NCBI GenBank assembly: GCA_964583165.1
Contig: CAZOVK010000007.1
Location: 1 to 53,663, forward strand
Reading direction: 5' to 3'
Length of the DNA stretch: 53,663 nt
DNA from: CAZOVK01 sp964583165
Lineage (GTDB): Bacteria > Bacillota > Clostridia > Lachnospirales > WRAX01
Below, one piece after another: positions 15,936 through 23,836 of this stretch (positions are counted from its first letter, which is position 1; each line of letters begins with the position of its first letter). The notes under the pieces were generated by a model. That model worked only from the letters and a program-made list of their open reading frames with translations. It made no database searches and was not told the origin of the DNA. The translations under genes were made by a program, and so were the position numbers.

Positions 15936-16772
15936 CTAGGGCTTTTCTTTTATTGGGTAAGAATAGGTGCCCATATTTACTGAATGCTCCTGTGCCTTCT
16001 GCAAATATTCATCATCAATCTGAATGTGGCAGATGGCGTATTCTATCAATTTTTCTATTCGATTTTGATAGGTGTCGCCAAACTCTGTTATATTCTTGAG
16101 TATTAGCGGTTTAGAAGGGTTAAAACTCAGATTCTTTTTGCTTACCTCAAAAAAATATACCTCCTCGACTATCTCACCACTCGTTAAGACTGTAATTACG
16201 GGTATCCCCGATTCATACTCATAAAAATCCGAAAAGTATATATCGGCCCCCAAATATTTCTCGGCTGACTTATAGCCATCATAAAGGGCTACATCATAGA
16301 TGACCCAGTACATATGCTCGGTTAAGGCTTCTAAAATTTCTGTTTTTAGTTCAAACGTGCCATAGTTTGGCTTTCGCTTAGGCTCAATTGCAATCGTGCT
16401 TTTGTCAATCCTCTTATACCAGCCCAGCTTTGGCCAACCGTTAAACCCCGGTATAGAATAATCCGAAAAACCCCTACAAACCACTGTTTCACCGCGCAGT
16501 TCAAACCACGCCAGCCCATAACTCAAATCGGTATTAGCACAAACCTGCCCTTCATCGGAAAGCCTTATTTCGACTTCAACCTCTTGCCCATCAACAACTT
16601 TTGTACCGATTTGGTAATCATCAGGCTCCATAACTCTCTGGTAGTTCAACTCCTCCAGCAAGGCTTCATGAATCTTTTCAATCGTATAGCCTTCAGGAAG
16701 CGCGGAGGCAGAGGCGTTACATGCAGTTAAGAGCATGAGTGTTAAAAGAGTGCAAATTATTCTTATTCTCAT
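15936..16772 (-). CDS. Lipoprotein of unknown function
   Basis: The 278-residue protein begins with a classic lipoprotein signal: basic MRIR, a hydrophobic stretch, then LTAC with Cys18 as the lipid-modified residue. It should therefore be anchored outside the cytoplasmic membrane. The mature part is mixed alpha/beta, rich in Tyr and acidic residues, with no motif I can name. It has an AAGGGGG ribosome binding site. It is separated from the upstream SH3b gene by a strong terminator, so it likely has its own promoter in the short 65-base gap. Codon use looks more A+T rich than neighbouring genes. Confidence 0.8.
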   Translation of the reverse strand: MRIRIICTLLTLMLLTACNASASALPEGYTIEKIHEALLEELNYQRVMEPDDYQIGTKVVDGQEVEVEIRLSDEGQVCANTDLSYGLAWFELRGETVVCRGFSDYSIPGFNGWPKLGWYKRIDKSTIAIEPKRKPNYGTFELKTEILEALTEHMYWVIYDVALYDGYKSAEKYLGADIYFSDFYEYESGIPVITVLTSGEIVEEVYFFEVSKKNLSFNPSKPLILKNITEFGDTYQNRIEKLIEYAICHIQIDDEYLQKAQEHSVNMGTYSYPIKEKP

Positions 16773-16800
16773 AAGTCCCCCTTAATCATTGTTGTCACAA

Positions 16801-16840
16801 TAAAACAAGCGGCGTAGTCTAAACCCGCCGCCTTGTTTTA
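16801..16840 (-). terminator. Intrinsic terminator overlapping the SH3b gene stop codon
   Basis: TAAAACAAG (16801-16809) pairs with CTTGTTTTA (16832-16840), extended inward by CGGCG against CGCCG with one bulged base. On the minus strand the right arm begins with the gene's TAA stop, and the T-rich arm gives the U-tract. Confidence 0.85.
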
Positions 16841-17773
16841 TTGCGCCATTCTATAGGCTACCATGAGCGCGTCTTGGTGGTCACGCGCGAAACTTTTGTT
16901 GCCGTTGTGTGTTGTACTGCCTAGGAAGTGTATGCAGACTTGACCGTTCATGCCGTTCGAGTTATTCACGCCGCCGCCGTGGGGCATACCGTTGATTGAG
17001 GCCGCCATTGTCACGCCGTTTATTGTCACCCAGACGGGGCGCGGGGTCCAATCCCACGTGCCGCCGTATGTGCGTTTGAGAATGGCCGTGTCTTCTGTGG
17101 TGACGGGTTCAACGTCTGCGTGATTGCCGTTTGAGAAGCTCTTCACGTAGTACGTTAGCCCCGTATAACAATCATAAACCTTAGCCGCCACACCTATTGT
17201 GAAAATACCGCTCGCTTCGCTCCACGGTGTGAGCGAAACTAGGTTTGTTTCTTTGTCTGAAAGAAATTCTGTTTTTATATAGCCGATTTCGCCGCTTACG
17301 TAACAGCGGCTCCATTCGCCGTCTTCGACGATGATAGAAACCTTTGTGTTACGCGTGAGTTTCGCCAGAATATCAGCGTCTGTTGTCGCCGCTTTTCTGA
17401 AGTTCACCGCGTCATTGGTGAATTTTATGGGCGCGTCGCCCGCTAATGCCAGTTCCGTTGCAACTCTTATGTATTTATTCATTTCTACAAGAAATTCTGT
17501 TTTGATGTAACCCTCTTGACCGCCAACCATACATAAGCTCCAGTCATCAGTGTACATCTTTTCGGCTACAATTGTGCCCGCCGAGAGTGTTTTTATTATC
17601 TCCGCTTCCGTGCTTGGCGCGTTTCTCAGATTCACCTTTTCGCTTGTAACAAACCGCGGCAGATAATCCATATGACCGTCGTCGAGAGCGCCCGCCGCAA
17701 AAACGGGTGAGGTTATCGTCAGTGTTATAGTAAGTGTGATTATAATCCCGAGTAAGCATCTTAGGTATTTCAT
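16838..17773 (-). CDS. Secreted protein with two SH3b domains and an unassigned C-terminal domain
   Basis: The 311-residue protein starts with a signal peptide (hydrophobic core to about residue 24, SPVFA then AGAL). Two bacterial SH3 domains follow (about residues 40-98 and 118-176), each with VNLRNAPSTEAEIIKTL or VNFRKAATTDADILAKL. Such domains bind cell-wall peptides. The C-terminal 125 residues contain GQVCIHFLGSTTHNG and a late DHQDA, with conserved-looking Cys, His and Thr. This reads like a catalytic site, but I know no established activity. Similar modules occur in gut Clostridia. It has a good minus-strand promoter (17806-17834) and an AAGGGATG ribosome binding site. Wall binding or wall modification is the best inference. 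Confidence 0.87.
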   Translation of the reverse strand: MKYLRCLLGIIITLTITLTITSPVFAAGALDDGHMDYLPRFVTSEKVNLRNAPSTEAEIIKTLSAGTIVAEKMYTDDWSLCMVGGQEGYIKTEFLVEMNKYIRVATELALAGDAPIKFTNDAVNFRKAATTDADILAKLTRNTKVSIIVEDGEWSRCYVSGEIGYIKTEFLSDKETNLVSLTPWSEASGIFTIGVAAKVYDCYTGLTYYVKSFSNGNHADVEPVTTEDTAILKRTYGGTWDWTPRPVWVTINGVTMAASINGMPHGGGVNNSNGMNGQVCIHFLGSTTHNGNKSFARDHQDALMVAYRMAQ

Positions 17774-17805
17774 AATTCACATCCCTTGTAACTAAAGTTT
17801 AATAA

Positions 17806-17834
17806 ATCGTAACATATTCTTAAAACATTGTCAA
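17806..17834 (-). promoter_or_regulatory. Sigma-A-type promoter for the SH3b gene
   Basis: On the minus strand, TTGACA (17834-17829), a 17-base spacer and TACGAT (17811-17806) precede the gene by about 33 bases. Confidence 0.75.
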
Positions 17835-17866
17835 CCCCATATACCATTTTTTGTAAGCAAAATTCG

Positions 17867-17918
17867 CGCAAATTTGGGGCGTAGAGCCAAATTTTTGCAT
17901 AATACAAGCCCATTTGCG
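17867..17918 (+). promoter_or_regulatory. Possible two-state leader before the oxidoreductase genes
   Basis: AAATTTGG (17870-17877) can pair with CCAAATTT (17887-17894). Alternatively CGCAAAT (17867-17873) with GGGC (17877-17880) can pair with GCCC (17908-17911) and ATTTGCG (17912-17918). The two folds exclude each other. No strong plus-strand promoter was found upstream, so whether this is transcribed as a leader is uncertain. Confidence 0.35.
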
Positions 17919-17956
17919 AAAGATAATGGAAAAGCAGTTGAAAGGGGCGCGGTTTA

Positions 17957-19018
17957 GTGCTACCAAAGGTTAATGAATATAAGACATATGAAATAAGGCT
18001 AGAAAGTATAGGTGGTTTGGGCGCGAATCTGTGCGGAAAGCTTCTGGGCGAGATAGGCGCGATTGCTTTGGGGCTGAATGCCGTCAGTTTCGCTAGTTAT
18101 GGGTCAGAGAAGAAGGGTTCGCCCGTTAAGAGTTATATCCGATTTGCTGACGCGAATACAGAGATACTTATCAATTCGCCCGTCACGAATCCGCATTTGT
18201 TAGGGCTGTTCCATGAAGCCATGTTGACGCGCGAACCTGTGACGGCCGGGGTTGACGAAAACACCGATATAGTAATCAATACGGACAAGAAGGCTGAAGA
18301 AATTCGCGGGTTGTTGAAGCTTCACGGCGGGCGGCTGTTCTGCATTGACGCGCTCAAAATCGCTATGGAACATAAAACGCGCGTGAACATGGTCATGCTC
18401 GGCGCAATGGCTAAAGCGTCGGGCTTTATCCCACTTGAAGCGTGCCTTGACTTCGTGACACAAACACTCGGCAAGAAATACCCCGCCGTGTTAGAGGGAA
18501 ACTTGGCGGGGATACGCGAGGGTTATAAAGTGGCTGACGGTGTGATGTTTAAGAATGATGAGAAGTACCCATATGTTGAATACAAAGAAACACAGCGCGA
18601 TTGGGGATATGACAACGCGCCTATAGGCGGTATAAACCCCATGTTTGGAAGCACGGTCACAAACGACCTCTCCGCGTCGCGTGAAGGTTATGTGCCTGTA
18701 TTTATTAAAGAAAAATGTATCAATTGCGGTCTGTGTGACACGACTTGCCCCGACATGGTCTACCAGTTTGTCAAGGGTGAATATAAGGGTAAGCCCGCAA
18801 TGGTTAACCTCGGCCCCGACTATCACCACTGCAAGGGCTGTATGCGCTGTGTCGTTGTCTGCCCCGTTGCCGCGATTGTTTCAGGCTATGAGCGTGAAAC
18901 GGATATAGCTAAGATTCACGTAAGAAATCAAGCGTTAATTGTGAAAAAACTCGCGTTTGAGATGTCTGGTCCAAGCGGTTGGATTGAATCGGAAAGTCAC
19001 ACGAACGAATTAGTATAA
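17957..19018 (+). CDS. 2-oxoacid:ferredoxin oxidoreductase, fused gamma and ferredoxin (delta) subunits
   Basis: Residues 1-185 are the gamma-type domain with the GGLGANLCGKLLGE motif. Residues about 240-320 carry two [4Fe-4S] motifs, CINCGLCDTTCP and CKGCMRCVVVCP, as in the delta subunit. The protein would pass electrons from the thiamine-diphosphate site to ferredoxin in the oxidative decarboxylation of a 2-oxoacid to an acyl-CoA. A GTG start sits 9 bases after AAAGGGG. The catalytic alpha-beta subunit gene begins 15 bases downstream. The substrate (pyruvate, 2-oxoglutarate or a branched-chain oxoacid) cannot be read from the sequence. Confidence 0.92.
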   Translation: MLPKVNEYKTYEIRLESIGGLGANLCGKLLGEIGAIALGLNAVSFASYGSEKKGSPVKSYIRFADANTEILINSPVTNPHLLGLFHEAMLTREPVTAGVDENTDIVINTDKKAEEIRGLLKLHGGRLFCIDALKIAMEHKTRVNMVMLGAMAKASGFIPLEACLDFVTQTLGKKYPAVLEGNLAGIREGYKVADGVMFKNDEKYPYVEYKETQRDWGYDNAPIGGINPMFGSTVTNDLSASREGYVPVFIKEKCINCGLCDTTCPDMVYQFVKGEYKGKPAMVNLGPDYHHCKGCMRCVVVCPVAAIVSGYERETDIAKIHVRNQALIVKKLAFEMSGPSGWIESESHTNELV

Positions 19019-19033
19019 ACTAGGGAGGTAAAC

Positions 19034-21277
19034 ATGGCTAAAGAACAAACCACGAAATACGAATCAGGCAACGAAATGGCCGCCTACGCCGCAAAACAGA
19101 TTAACTACCACATCATGGGCTACTTCCCGATAACGCCGTCCACACAGATTGCCGAGGAACTCGACTTACTCCGCGCCGAGGGGCTTCATGACTGCCTGCT
19201 GATTCCCGCTGACGGCGAACACGGCGCGGCGGGGATTTGTTACGGCGCGTCAACAGGCGGCGGGCGTGTGTTCAATGCAACAAGCGCAAACGGACTTTTG
19301 TACGCGCTTGAGCAATTGCCCGTGCAATCGGGTACGCGTATGCCTATGGTTTTGAATGTCGCTTGCAGAACTGTTTCGGGGCCTCTGTCTATTAAAGGCG
19401 ACCACTCCGATATTATGTACACACTCAACGCGGGCTGGGTCATCTTGTTCGCCAAAGACGTTCAGGCTGTCTATGACCTTAACATTTGCGCATTGAAGAT
19501 TGCCGAGAAGCTAATGTTACCCGTAATTGTCGCGTTTGACGGCTTCTTCACAAGCCACCAGAAGCGCAAGTGCTCTGTTTTCGCGCATGATGAGGACGTT
19601 CAAGCGTTCTTGGGCGAATATAAGCCCGAATACAACGCGCTGAATGTCGAAAACCCTGTCACTATCGGGTCATATATGAACGAGCCTGACCTCATGAACA
19701 ACAAATTTCAACTTCACCTAGCGATTGAACAGGCGCGTGAAGTTATCCCGCAGGTTTATAAAGAATACGAAGAAATCAGCGGGCGCAAGTATGATGTCGT
19801 CATGGGTTATCAGATGGAAGATGCGGAAGTCGCCCTACTCGTCTTGGGTTCGGCGTTTGACACGGCAAAGGCGGCGGCTGACAAACTCCGCGCCGAAGGC
19901 AAGCGCGTTGGCGTGTTCACGACAACAGTTCTGCGCCCGTGGAGCGGCAAAGAGCTGTGCGAAATCGCAAAAAGCGCGAAAGTGGTGGTTGTCGGTGACC
20001 GCCAAGATTCATACGGCGCGGGTGGCGGCAATTTGAGTATCGAATTTAAGTCGGCGTTGCAAGAACAGGGCAACACGACAAAGGTTCTCTCGCGCGTGTA
20101 TGGTCTGTCGGGGCGTGATTTCTATGTTGAAGACGCGGCGTTTATGATGAACGAAGGCGTAGCGGCGCTAAAAGGCGACAACATCGAACGCTTCGGCTAC
20201 TTCGGCATATATAAGGGCGGTCAACACCTCGGCATGGAGCAGTATTTCGAGCCCGTTAACGCCAAAAATGCCCCCGCAATCGCGACAGCGCATTATGATG
20301 AAGTGAATCACAAGATGGAAGTCAAGAATGCCCTTGTCAAGGACGTTACGGGTATGCCCTACCGCCTTGCGCCCGGGCATGGCGCGTGCCCCGGTTGTGG
20401 GATACCAGTCAACGTAAATCTTCTGCTAAAGGGTATTTCGGGTAATGTCGTCCTGCTCTTTCAAACGGGTTGTGGCATGGTTATTTCGACGGGTTACCCC
20501 AAAACGGCGTTTAAGGTTCCGTATATACACAATCTCTTTCAAAACGGCGCGGCTACATTGTCTGGCTTGGTTGAGATGTTACATCAAAAACAGAAGCGGG
20601 GCGAGATTGATTCGTCGGCTGACTATACATTCATAATGGTTTCGGGCGACGGTGGCATGGACATAGGTATGGGGCCTGCCCTCGGAACGGCGTTACGCAA
20701 CCACAAGATGATAGTCTTTGAATATGACAACGGCGGCTACATGAACACGGGTTATCAACTTTCATATTCAACGCCAATGGGCGCGAAGTCCTCGACATCA
20801 CACGTGGGCAAGGCGCAAAAAGGTAAGAACAACTACCACAAGGACATGCCCCAAATCATGGCGGGAACCCATATACCCTATATCGCGACTGTTGCAGAAT
20901 CTAACCCCGCCGACTTCATCAAAAAAGCGGCAAAGGCGCAGAAATACGCTAATGAATATGGTTTTGTCTACATGAAGGCACTTTCCGCGTGCCCGCTGAA
21001 CTGGGCAGACAACCCACGCGACGAGCGCGGTGTCATAGAAGCTGGCGTAAACTGCTGTTATCACCCGCTGTATGAGATAGAGCACGGCATAACCACGGTC
21101 AATTATAATCCCTCTACAGTGGGCAAGAAAATAAGCGTGGCTGACTGGTTCGAGAAAATGGGGCGCACGAAACACATGGCAAAATCAGATTTCGCGCATA
21201 TGGTCGGTGAGATTCAAGCCGAGGTTGACAGACGCTGGAACCGCCTATTAGCCATGCACGAAAGCGACGTTTTGTAA
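19034..21277 (+). CDS. 2-oxoacid:ferredoxin oxidoreductase, fused alpha and beta subunits
   Basis: The 747-residue protein joins an alpha part (residues 1-400, with GYFPITPSTQIAEE near the start and a transketolase C-type domain around residues 250-370) to a thiamine-diphosphate-binding beta part. The beta part has PGHGACPGCG, the diphosphate/Mg motif GDGGMDIGMGPALG and NGGYMNTGYQ. Cysteines in ACPGCG, QTGCGM and a later ALSACP fit the beta-subunit cluster. Together with the upstream gene it makes a complete four-domain enzyme from two polypeptides. The usual layouts are four separate genes or one very large fused PFOR. Start codon follows GGGAGGT. The enzyme is oxygen-sensitive and central to anaerobic carbon flow. 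Confidence 0.93.
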   Translation: MAKEQTTKYESGNEMAAYAAKQINYHIMGYFPITPSTQIAEELDLLRAEGLHDCLLIPADGEHGAAGICYGASTGGGRVFNATSANGLLYALEQLPVQSGTRMPMVLNVACRTVSGPLSIKGDHSDIMYTLNAGWVILFAKDVQAVYDLNICALKIAEKLMLPVIVAFDGFFTSHQKRKCSVFAHDEDVQAFLGEYKPEYNALNVENPVTIGSYMNEPDLMNNKFQLHLAIEQAREVIPQVYKEYEEISGRKYDVVMGYQMEDAEVALLVLGSAFDTAKAAADKLRAEGKRVGVFTTTVLRPWSGKELCEIAKSAKVVVVGDRQDSYGAGGGNLSIEFKSALQEQGNTTKVLSRVYGLSGRDFYVEDAAFMMNEGVAALKGDNIERFGYFGIYKGGQHLGMEQYFEPVNAKNAPAIATAHYDEVNHKMEVKNALVKDVTGMPYRLAPGHGACPGCGIPVNVNLLLKGISGNVVLLFQTGCGMVISTGYPKTAFKVPYIHNLFQNGAATLSGLVEMLHQKQKRGEIDSSADYTFIMVSGDGGMDIGMGPALGTALRNHKMIVFEYDNGGYMNTGYQLSYSTPMGAKSSTSHVGKAQKGKNNYHKDMPQIMAGTHIPYIATVAESNPADFIKKAAKAQKYANEYGFVYMKALSACPLNWADNPRDERGVIEAGVNCCYHPLYEIEHGITTVNYNPSTVGKKISVADWFEKMGRTKHMAKSDFAHMVGEIQAEVDRRWNRLLAMHESDVL

Positions 21278-21487
21278 TTACAGAATCGTCCTGAAAACGT
21301 CCGCCAATTCGTTCAGACAATTATCCATAACAAAGCGGATAACAAACCCCAGAGAAGCCGCATAACTCACGACAGTAATAAGAAAATTCAACAGCGGCTT
21401 GTCATTCTTAGGGAAAATCGCGTCAAACATCATGCCCGAAAGCGCGATAAAGCAAATCGTTATAAGCAAATTCAAAAACTCACGCAT
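21278..21487 (-). CDS. Small two-helix membrane protein, function unknown
   Basis: This 69-residue protein has two hydrophobic helices (LLITICFIALSGMMF and FLITVVSYAASLGFVI) with a charged FPKNDKP turn between, and a C-terminal amphipathic tail. It is likely a real gene: GAGGTGAT stands at ideal distance before the ATG, and the leader contains a strong hairpin. Size and layout are loosely like phage holins or SpoIIIA-type small subunits, but no family can be assigned. It is antisense-convergent to the oxidoreductase gene, whose stop is immediately adjacent, with no terminator between. Confidence 0.65.
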   Translation of the reverse strand: MREFLNLLITICFIALSGMMFDAIFPKNDKPLLNFLITVVSYAASLGFVIRFVMDNCLNELADVFRTIL

Positions 21488-21501
21488 GTTATCACCTCTA
21501 T

Positions 21502-21561
21502 GGCGGCAATATAAAGCCGTCCTGTGTTATTGCTGCCATCCCCTTTTAATGGGGAGGCAGC
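21502..21561 (-). promoter_or_regulatory. Structured leader with competing stems before the small membrane protein
   Basis: Arm GCTGCC (21532-21537) pairs with GGCAGC (21556-21561), continued by TCCCC (21539-21543) with GGGGA (21551-21555), giving an 11-bp hairpin with one bulge. The same segment can instead join TATTGCTGCC (21528-21537) with GGCGGCAATA (21502-21511), which ends just 5 bases before the ribosome binding site on the minus strand. The alternative stems suggest translational control. Confidence 0.45.
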
Positions 21562-21630
21562 TAAAGGCTCGTTTTTAGATGATGTTGTTTCTGTACAAGT
21601 CTATGCGCGAAAAAGTTTTTTAGAAATGTC

Positions 21631-21658
21631 TTGCAAAGTTTCATGTTAGTGGTAAAAT
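21631..21658 (+). promoter_or_regulatory. Possible promoter for the hydrolase-queA genes
   Basis: TTGCAA (21631-21636), 16 bases, TAAAAT (21653-21658). If used, transcription would start near 21665, inside the first codons of the longest frame, so the hydrolase would start later or be nearly leaderless. Confidence 0.45.
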
Positions 21659-22621
21659 ATGATGGGGATGGTGGAAGTTTTGGGGCGATTTTGCCGAAAA
21701 TTAGTGTATTTGGCGGGAATTATAACAGCCATGGCCGCCTTCAATGAGTGGGTTTATCGCGTGGCTCAATCGAGGCGTTCGCGTATATCACGTAACACGT
21801 TCGACTGGAAATACGGAAAAATCTCTTACTATACCCAAGGCGAAGGCAAGCCGTTACTGCTCATACACGGCATAGGCGCGGGCGCGTCAAGCGCGGAGTT
21901 TAACGCGCTTATCGACAGCCTATCAGACGATTATAAGGTCTACGCCATCGACCTAATCGGCTTTGGGCATTCAGAGAAGCCACATCTAAGCTATACGGCG
22001 TATCTCTATGTCACACTCATTAACGACTTCATACGTAATGTCATAGGCGAGAAAACCTATGTCATCGCGAGCAATACCAGCGCAATGTTTACAATCCGCG
22101 CGAATGCCCTGAATCCGCAACAGTTTGACAAAATGTTGTTAATCGCGCCCACGGGCATCGGCAGTGCCGTGCGTCACCCCAACCACAAATCGCGCTGTAT
22201 CATGGCAATGTTCGGCTTGCCTATATTGGGCATGTTTATGTATAATATTATCACGTCACGCGCCTACACACGCCGATTCCTGCGCGAACATGCGTTTGTT
22301 GAGCCGCGCTATGTGACAAGCAAGATGATTGAAGGTTATTATGACTCCGCTAAGAGTGGCGGTTGTGACGCAAGATGGCCGCTTGCGGCGTTTATGGCTG
22401 ACTATCTGAGCGGCGACGTTGAGCATATGCTCGCAGGCTTAGGTGACAAGGCGCGGCTGATTTGGGGGGCTGACAACCGATTGAACCCCGTCACAAACGC
22501 TCATAAAGCGCAACATCTAAACCCCAATCTAACCCTATCGGTTTATGACAACACGCGGTTATTGCCGCATGTTGAAAGCGCGGATATATTCTTACGCGAA
22601 TGCAAGGAGTATTTTATTTGA
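21659..22621 (+). CDS. Alpha/beta hydrolase fold protein lacking an obvious Ser nucleophile
   Basis: The 320-residue protein has an N-terminal membrane or signal-like segment (LVYLAGIITAMAAF) and a clear alpha/beta hydrolase fold: LLLIHGIGAGASS (oxyanion region), AIDLIGFGHSEKP, IWGADNRLNP (acid) and LLPHVES (His). At the nucleophile elbow, where GxSxG is expected, it reads VIASNTSAMF, so the central residue is Asn or Thr, not Ser. It may be inactive, or may use Ser in a shifted position. The start is uncertain. The first ATG has no good ribosome binding site, and a promoter -10 lies directly before it. GTG 21671 is another option. It is followed at once by queA, whose start overlaps its stop. 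Confidence 0.8.
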   Translation: MMGMVEVLGRFCRKLVYLAGIITAMAAFNEWVYRVAQSRRSRISRNTFDWKYGKISYYTQGEGKPLLLIHGIGAGASSAEFNALIDSLSDDYKVYAIDLIGFGHSEKPHLSYTAYLYVTLINDFIRNVIGEKTYVIASNTSAMFTIRANALNPQQFDKMLLIAPTGIGSAVRHPNHKSRCIMAMFGLPILGMFMYNIITSRAYTRRFLREHAFVEPRYVTSKMIEGYYDSAKSGGCDARWPLAAFMADYLSGDVEHMLAGLGDKARLIWGADNRLNPVTNAHKAQHLNPNLTLSVYDNTRLLPHVESADIFLRECKEYFI

Positions 22622-23640
22622 AAACCAGCGATTTCTACTTTGACTTACCAAAGGAACTCATTGCACAGACGCCGCTTGCGGAACGCTCCGCATCGCGGCT
22701 TCTGTGTATGGATAGACGCAGTGGCTCAATAGAGCACAAACAATTTTTTGAGATTGTTGATATACTGAATAATGGGGATTGCCTTGTCATAAACGAAACG
22801 AAGGTACGCCCCGCAAGGCTAATCGGCGCGTTCGCCGACACACGCGGAGCGGCTGAACTGCTTCTGTTGAAGCGAATAGACGAAAAAAGCTTTGAATGCC
22901 TAGTCAAGCCCGGGAAGAAATTCCGTATCGGGCGCGTTATTGTCTTCGGGGATAGGCTTTCGGCGACCGTTACGGGCATGGCAGACGAGGGCAACCGTAT
23001 AATTACGTTCACCTACGAGGGCATCTTTGAGGAAATCTTAGACGAACTTGGTGAAATGCCGCTACCGCCATACATACACGAAAAATTGGCCGATAAAAAC
23101 CGCTACCAGACGGTTTATGCCAAAAACACGGGTTCGGCCGCCGCGCCCACAGCTGGGCTTCACTTCACACCCGAAGTCTTGAAGAAGCTCGAAGAAAAGG
23201 GCGTGAGAATTGCCCGCCTAACCCTCCATGTGGGCTTAGGCACGTTTCGCCCCGTCAAGGTCACCGACATATCCGAACATAAAATGCACAGTGAGCACTA
23301 TGAAATCGATACAACCTGCGCCGATATTATCAATAATACGAAAGATGCGGGCGGGCGCGTGATTGCCGTTGGCACAACATGTTGCCGCACGCTCGAAAGT
23401 TGCGCTGATGAAAGCGGGCGAATCACCCCACAGGCGGGAGATACTGACATTTTTATCACCCCAGGTTACAGATTCCGCGCGATAGACGGGCTTATAACCA
23501 ACTTTCACCTCCCCGAATCGACACTGATTATGCTTGTTTCTGCTTTCGCTTCGCGCTCTACGGTGCTCAATGCGTATGCGAACGCCGTCGAATTGGGATA
23601 TAGATTTTTTAGTTTTGGCGATGCAATGATAATTCTGTAA
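22618..23640 (+). CDS. queA: S-adenosylmethionine:tRNA ribosyltransferase-isomerase QueA
   Basis: QueA transfers the ribosyl group of SAM to preQ1 in tRNA, forming epoxyqueuosine at the wobble base. The 340-residue protein starts with the typical KTSDFYFDLPKELIAQ. It contains LVINETKVRPARL, SAAAPTAGLHFT, LHVGLGTFRPV and the final NFHLPESTLIMLVSAF, all family signatures. I chose the TTG at 22618, which overlaps the upstream stop (ATTTGA) and lies 8 bases after AAGGAG. The in-frame ATG at 22600 is upstream of that site. It is translationally coupled to the hydrolase-like gene. No tgt gene is in the window. Confidence 0.95.
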   Translation: MKTSDFYFDLPKELIAQTPLAERSASRLLCMDRRSGSIEHKQFFEIVDILNNGDCLVINETKVRPARLIGAFADTRGAAELLLLKRIDEKSFECLVKPGKKFRIGRVIVFGDRLSATVTGMADEGNRIITFTYEGIFEEILDELGEMPLPPYIHEKLADKNRYQTVYAKNTGSAAAPTAGLHFTPEVLKKLEEKGVRIARLTLHVGLGTFRPVKVTDISEHKMHSEHYEIDTTCADIINNTKDAGGRVIAVGTTCCRTLESCADESGRITPQAGDTDIFITPGYRFRAIDGLITNFHLPESTLIMLVSAFASRSTVLNAYANAVELGYRFFSFGDAMIIL

Positions 23641-23680
23641 GTATTTGTATTTTTATGTCGAAGAGTTTTAATGTAAAATA

Positions 23681-23709
23681 TTGACATTCCGCAATTATCG
23701 CGTTATCAT
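23681..23709 (+). promoter_or_regulatory. Sigma-A-type promoter for ftsQ-ftsZ
   Basis: Perfect TTGACA (23681-23686), 17 bases, TATCAT (23704-23709). A TATAAT at 23710-23715 is too far for the same -35. The leader to ftsQ would be about 120 bases. Confidence 0.7.
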
Positions 23710-23740
23710 TATAATGGCGGCAACAATAATTAGCTTTCCC

Positions 23741-23796
23741 TTGTTCGTTGCCACCGTTCCCCCTCTCTGAGGGGTGACAACGAACAAAGCAATTTT
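23741..23796 (+). promoter_or_regulatory. Long hairpin in the ftsQ leader, possible attenuator
   Basis: TTGTTCGTTG (23741-23750) pairs perfectly with CAACGAACAA (23778-23787), with CACC/GGTG inside, or alternatively CCCCTC/GAGGGG (23760-23774). A short T-run (23793-23797) follows. TTCGTTGCC occurs in the left arm and again just after the hairpin, so the right arm has two possible partners. This may be a terminator with an antiterminated state. Confidence 0.45.
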
Positions 23797-23836
23797 TCGT
23801 TGCCGGGGTACTGAGGAATTCAAATTAGGTGGTAGG

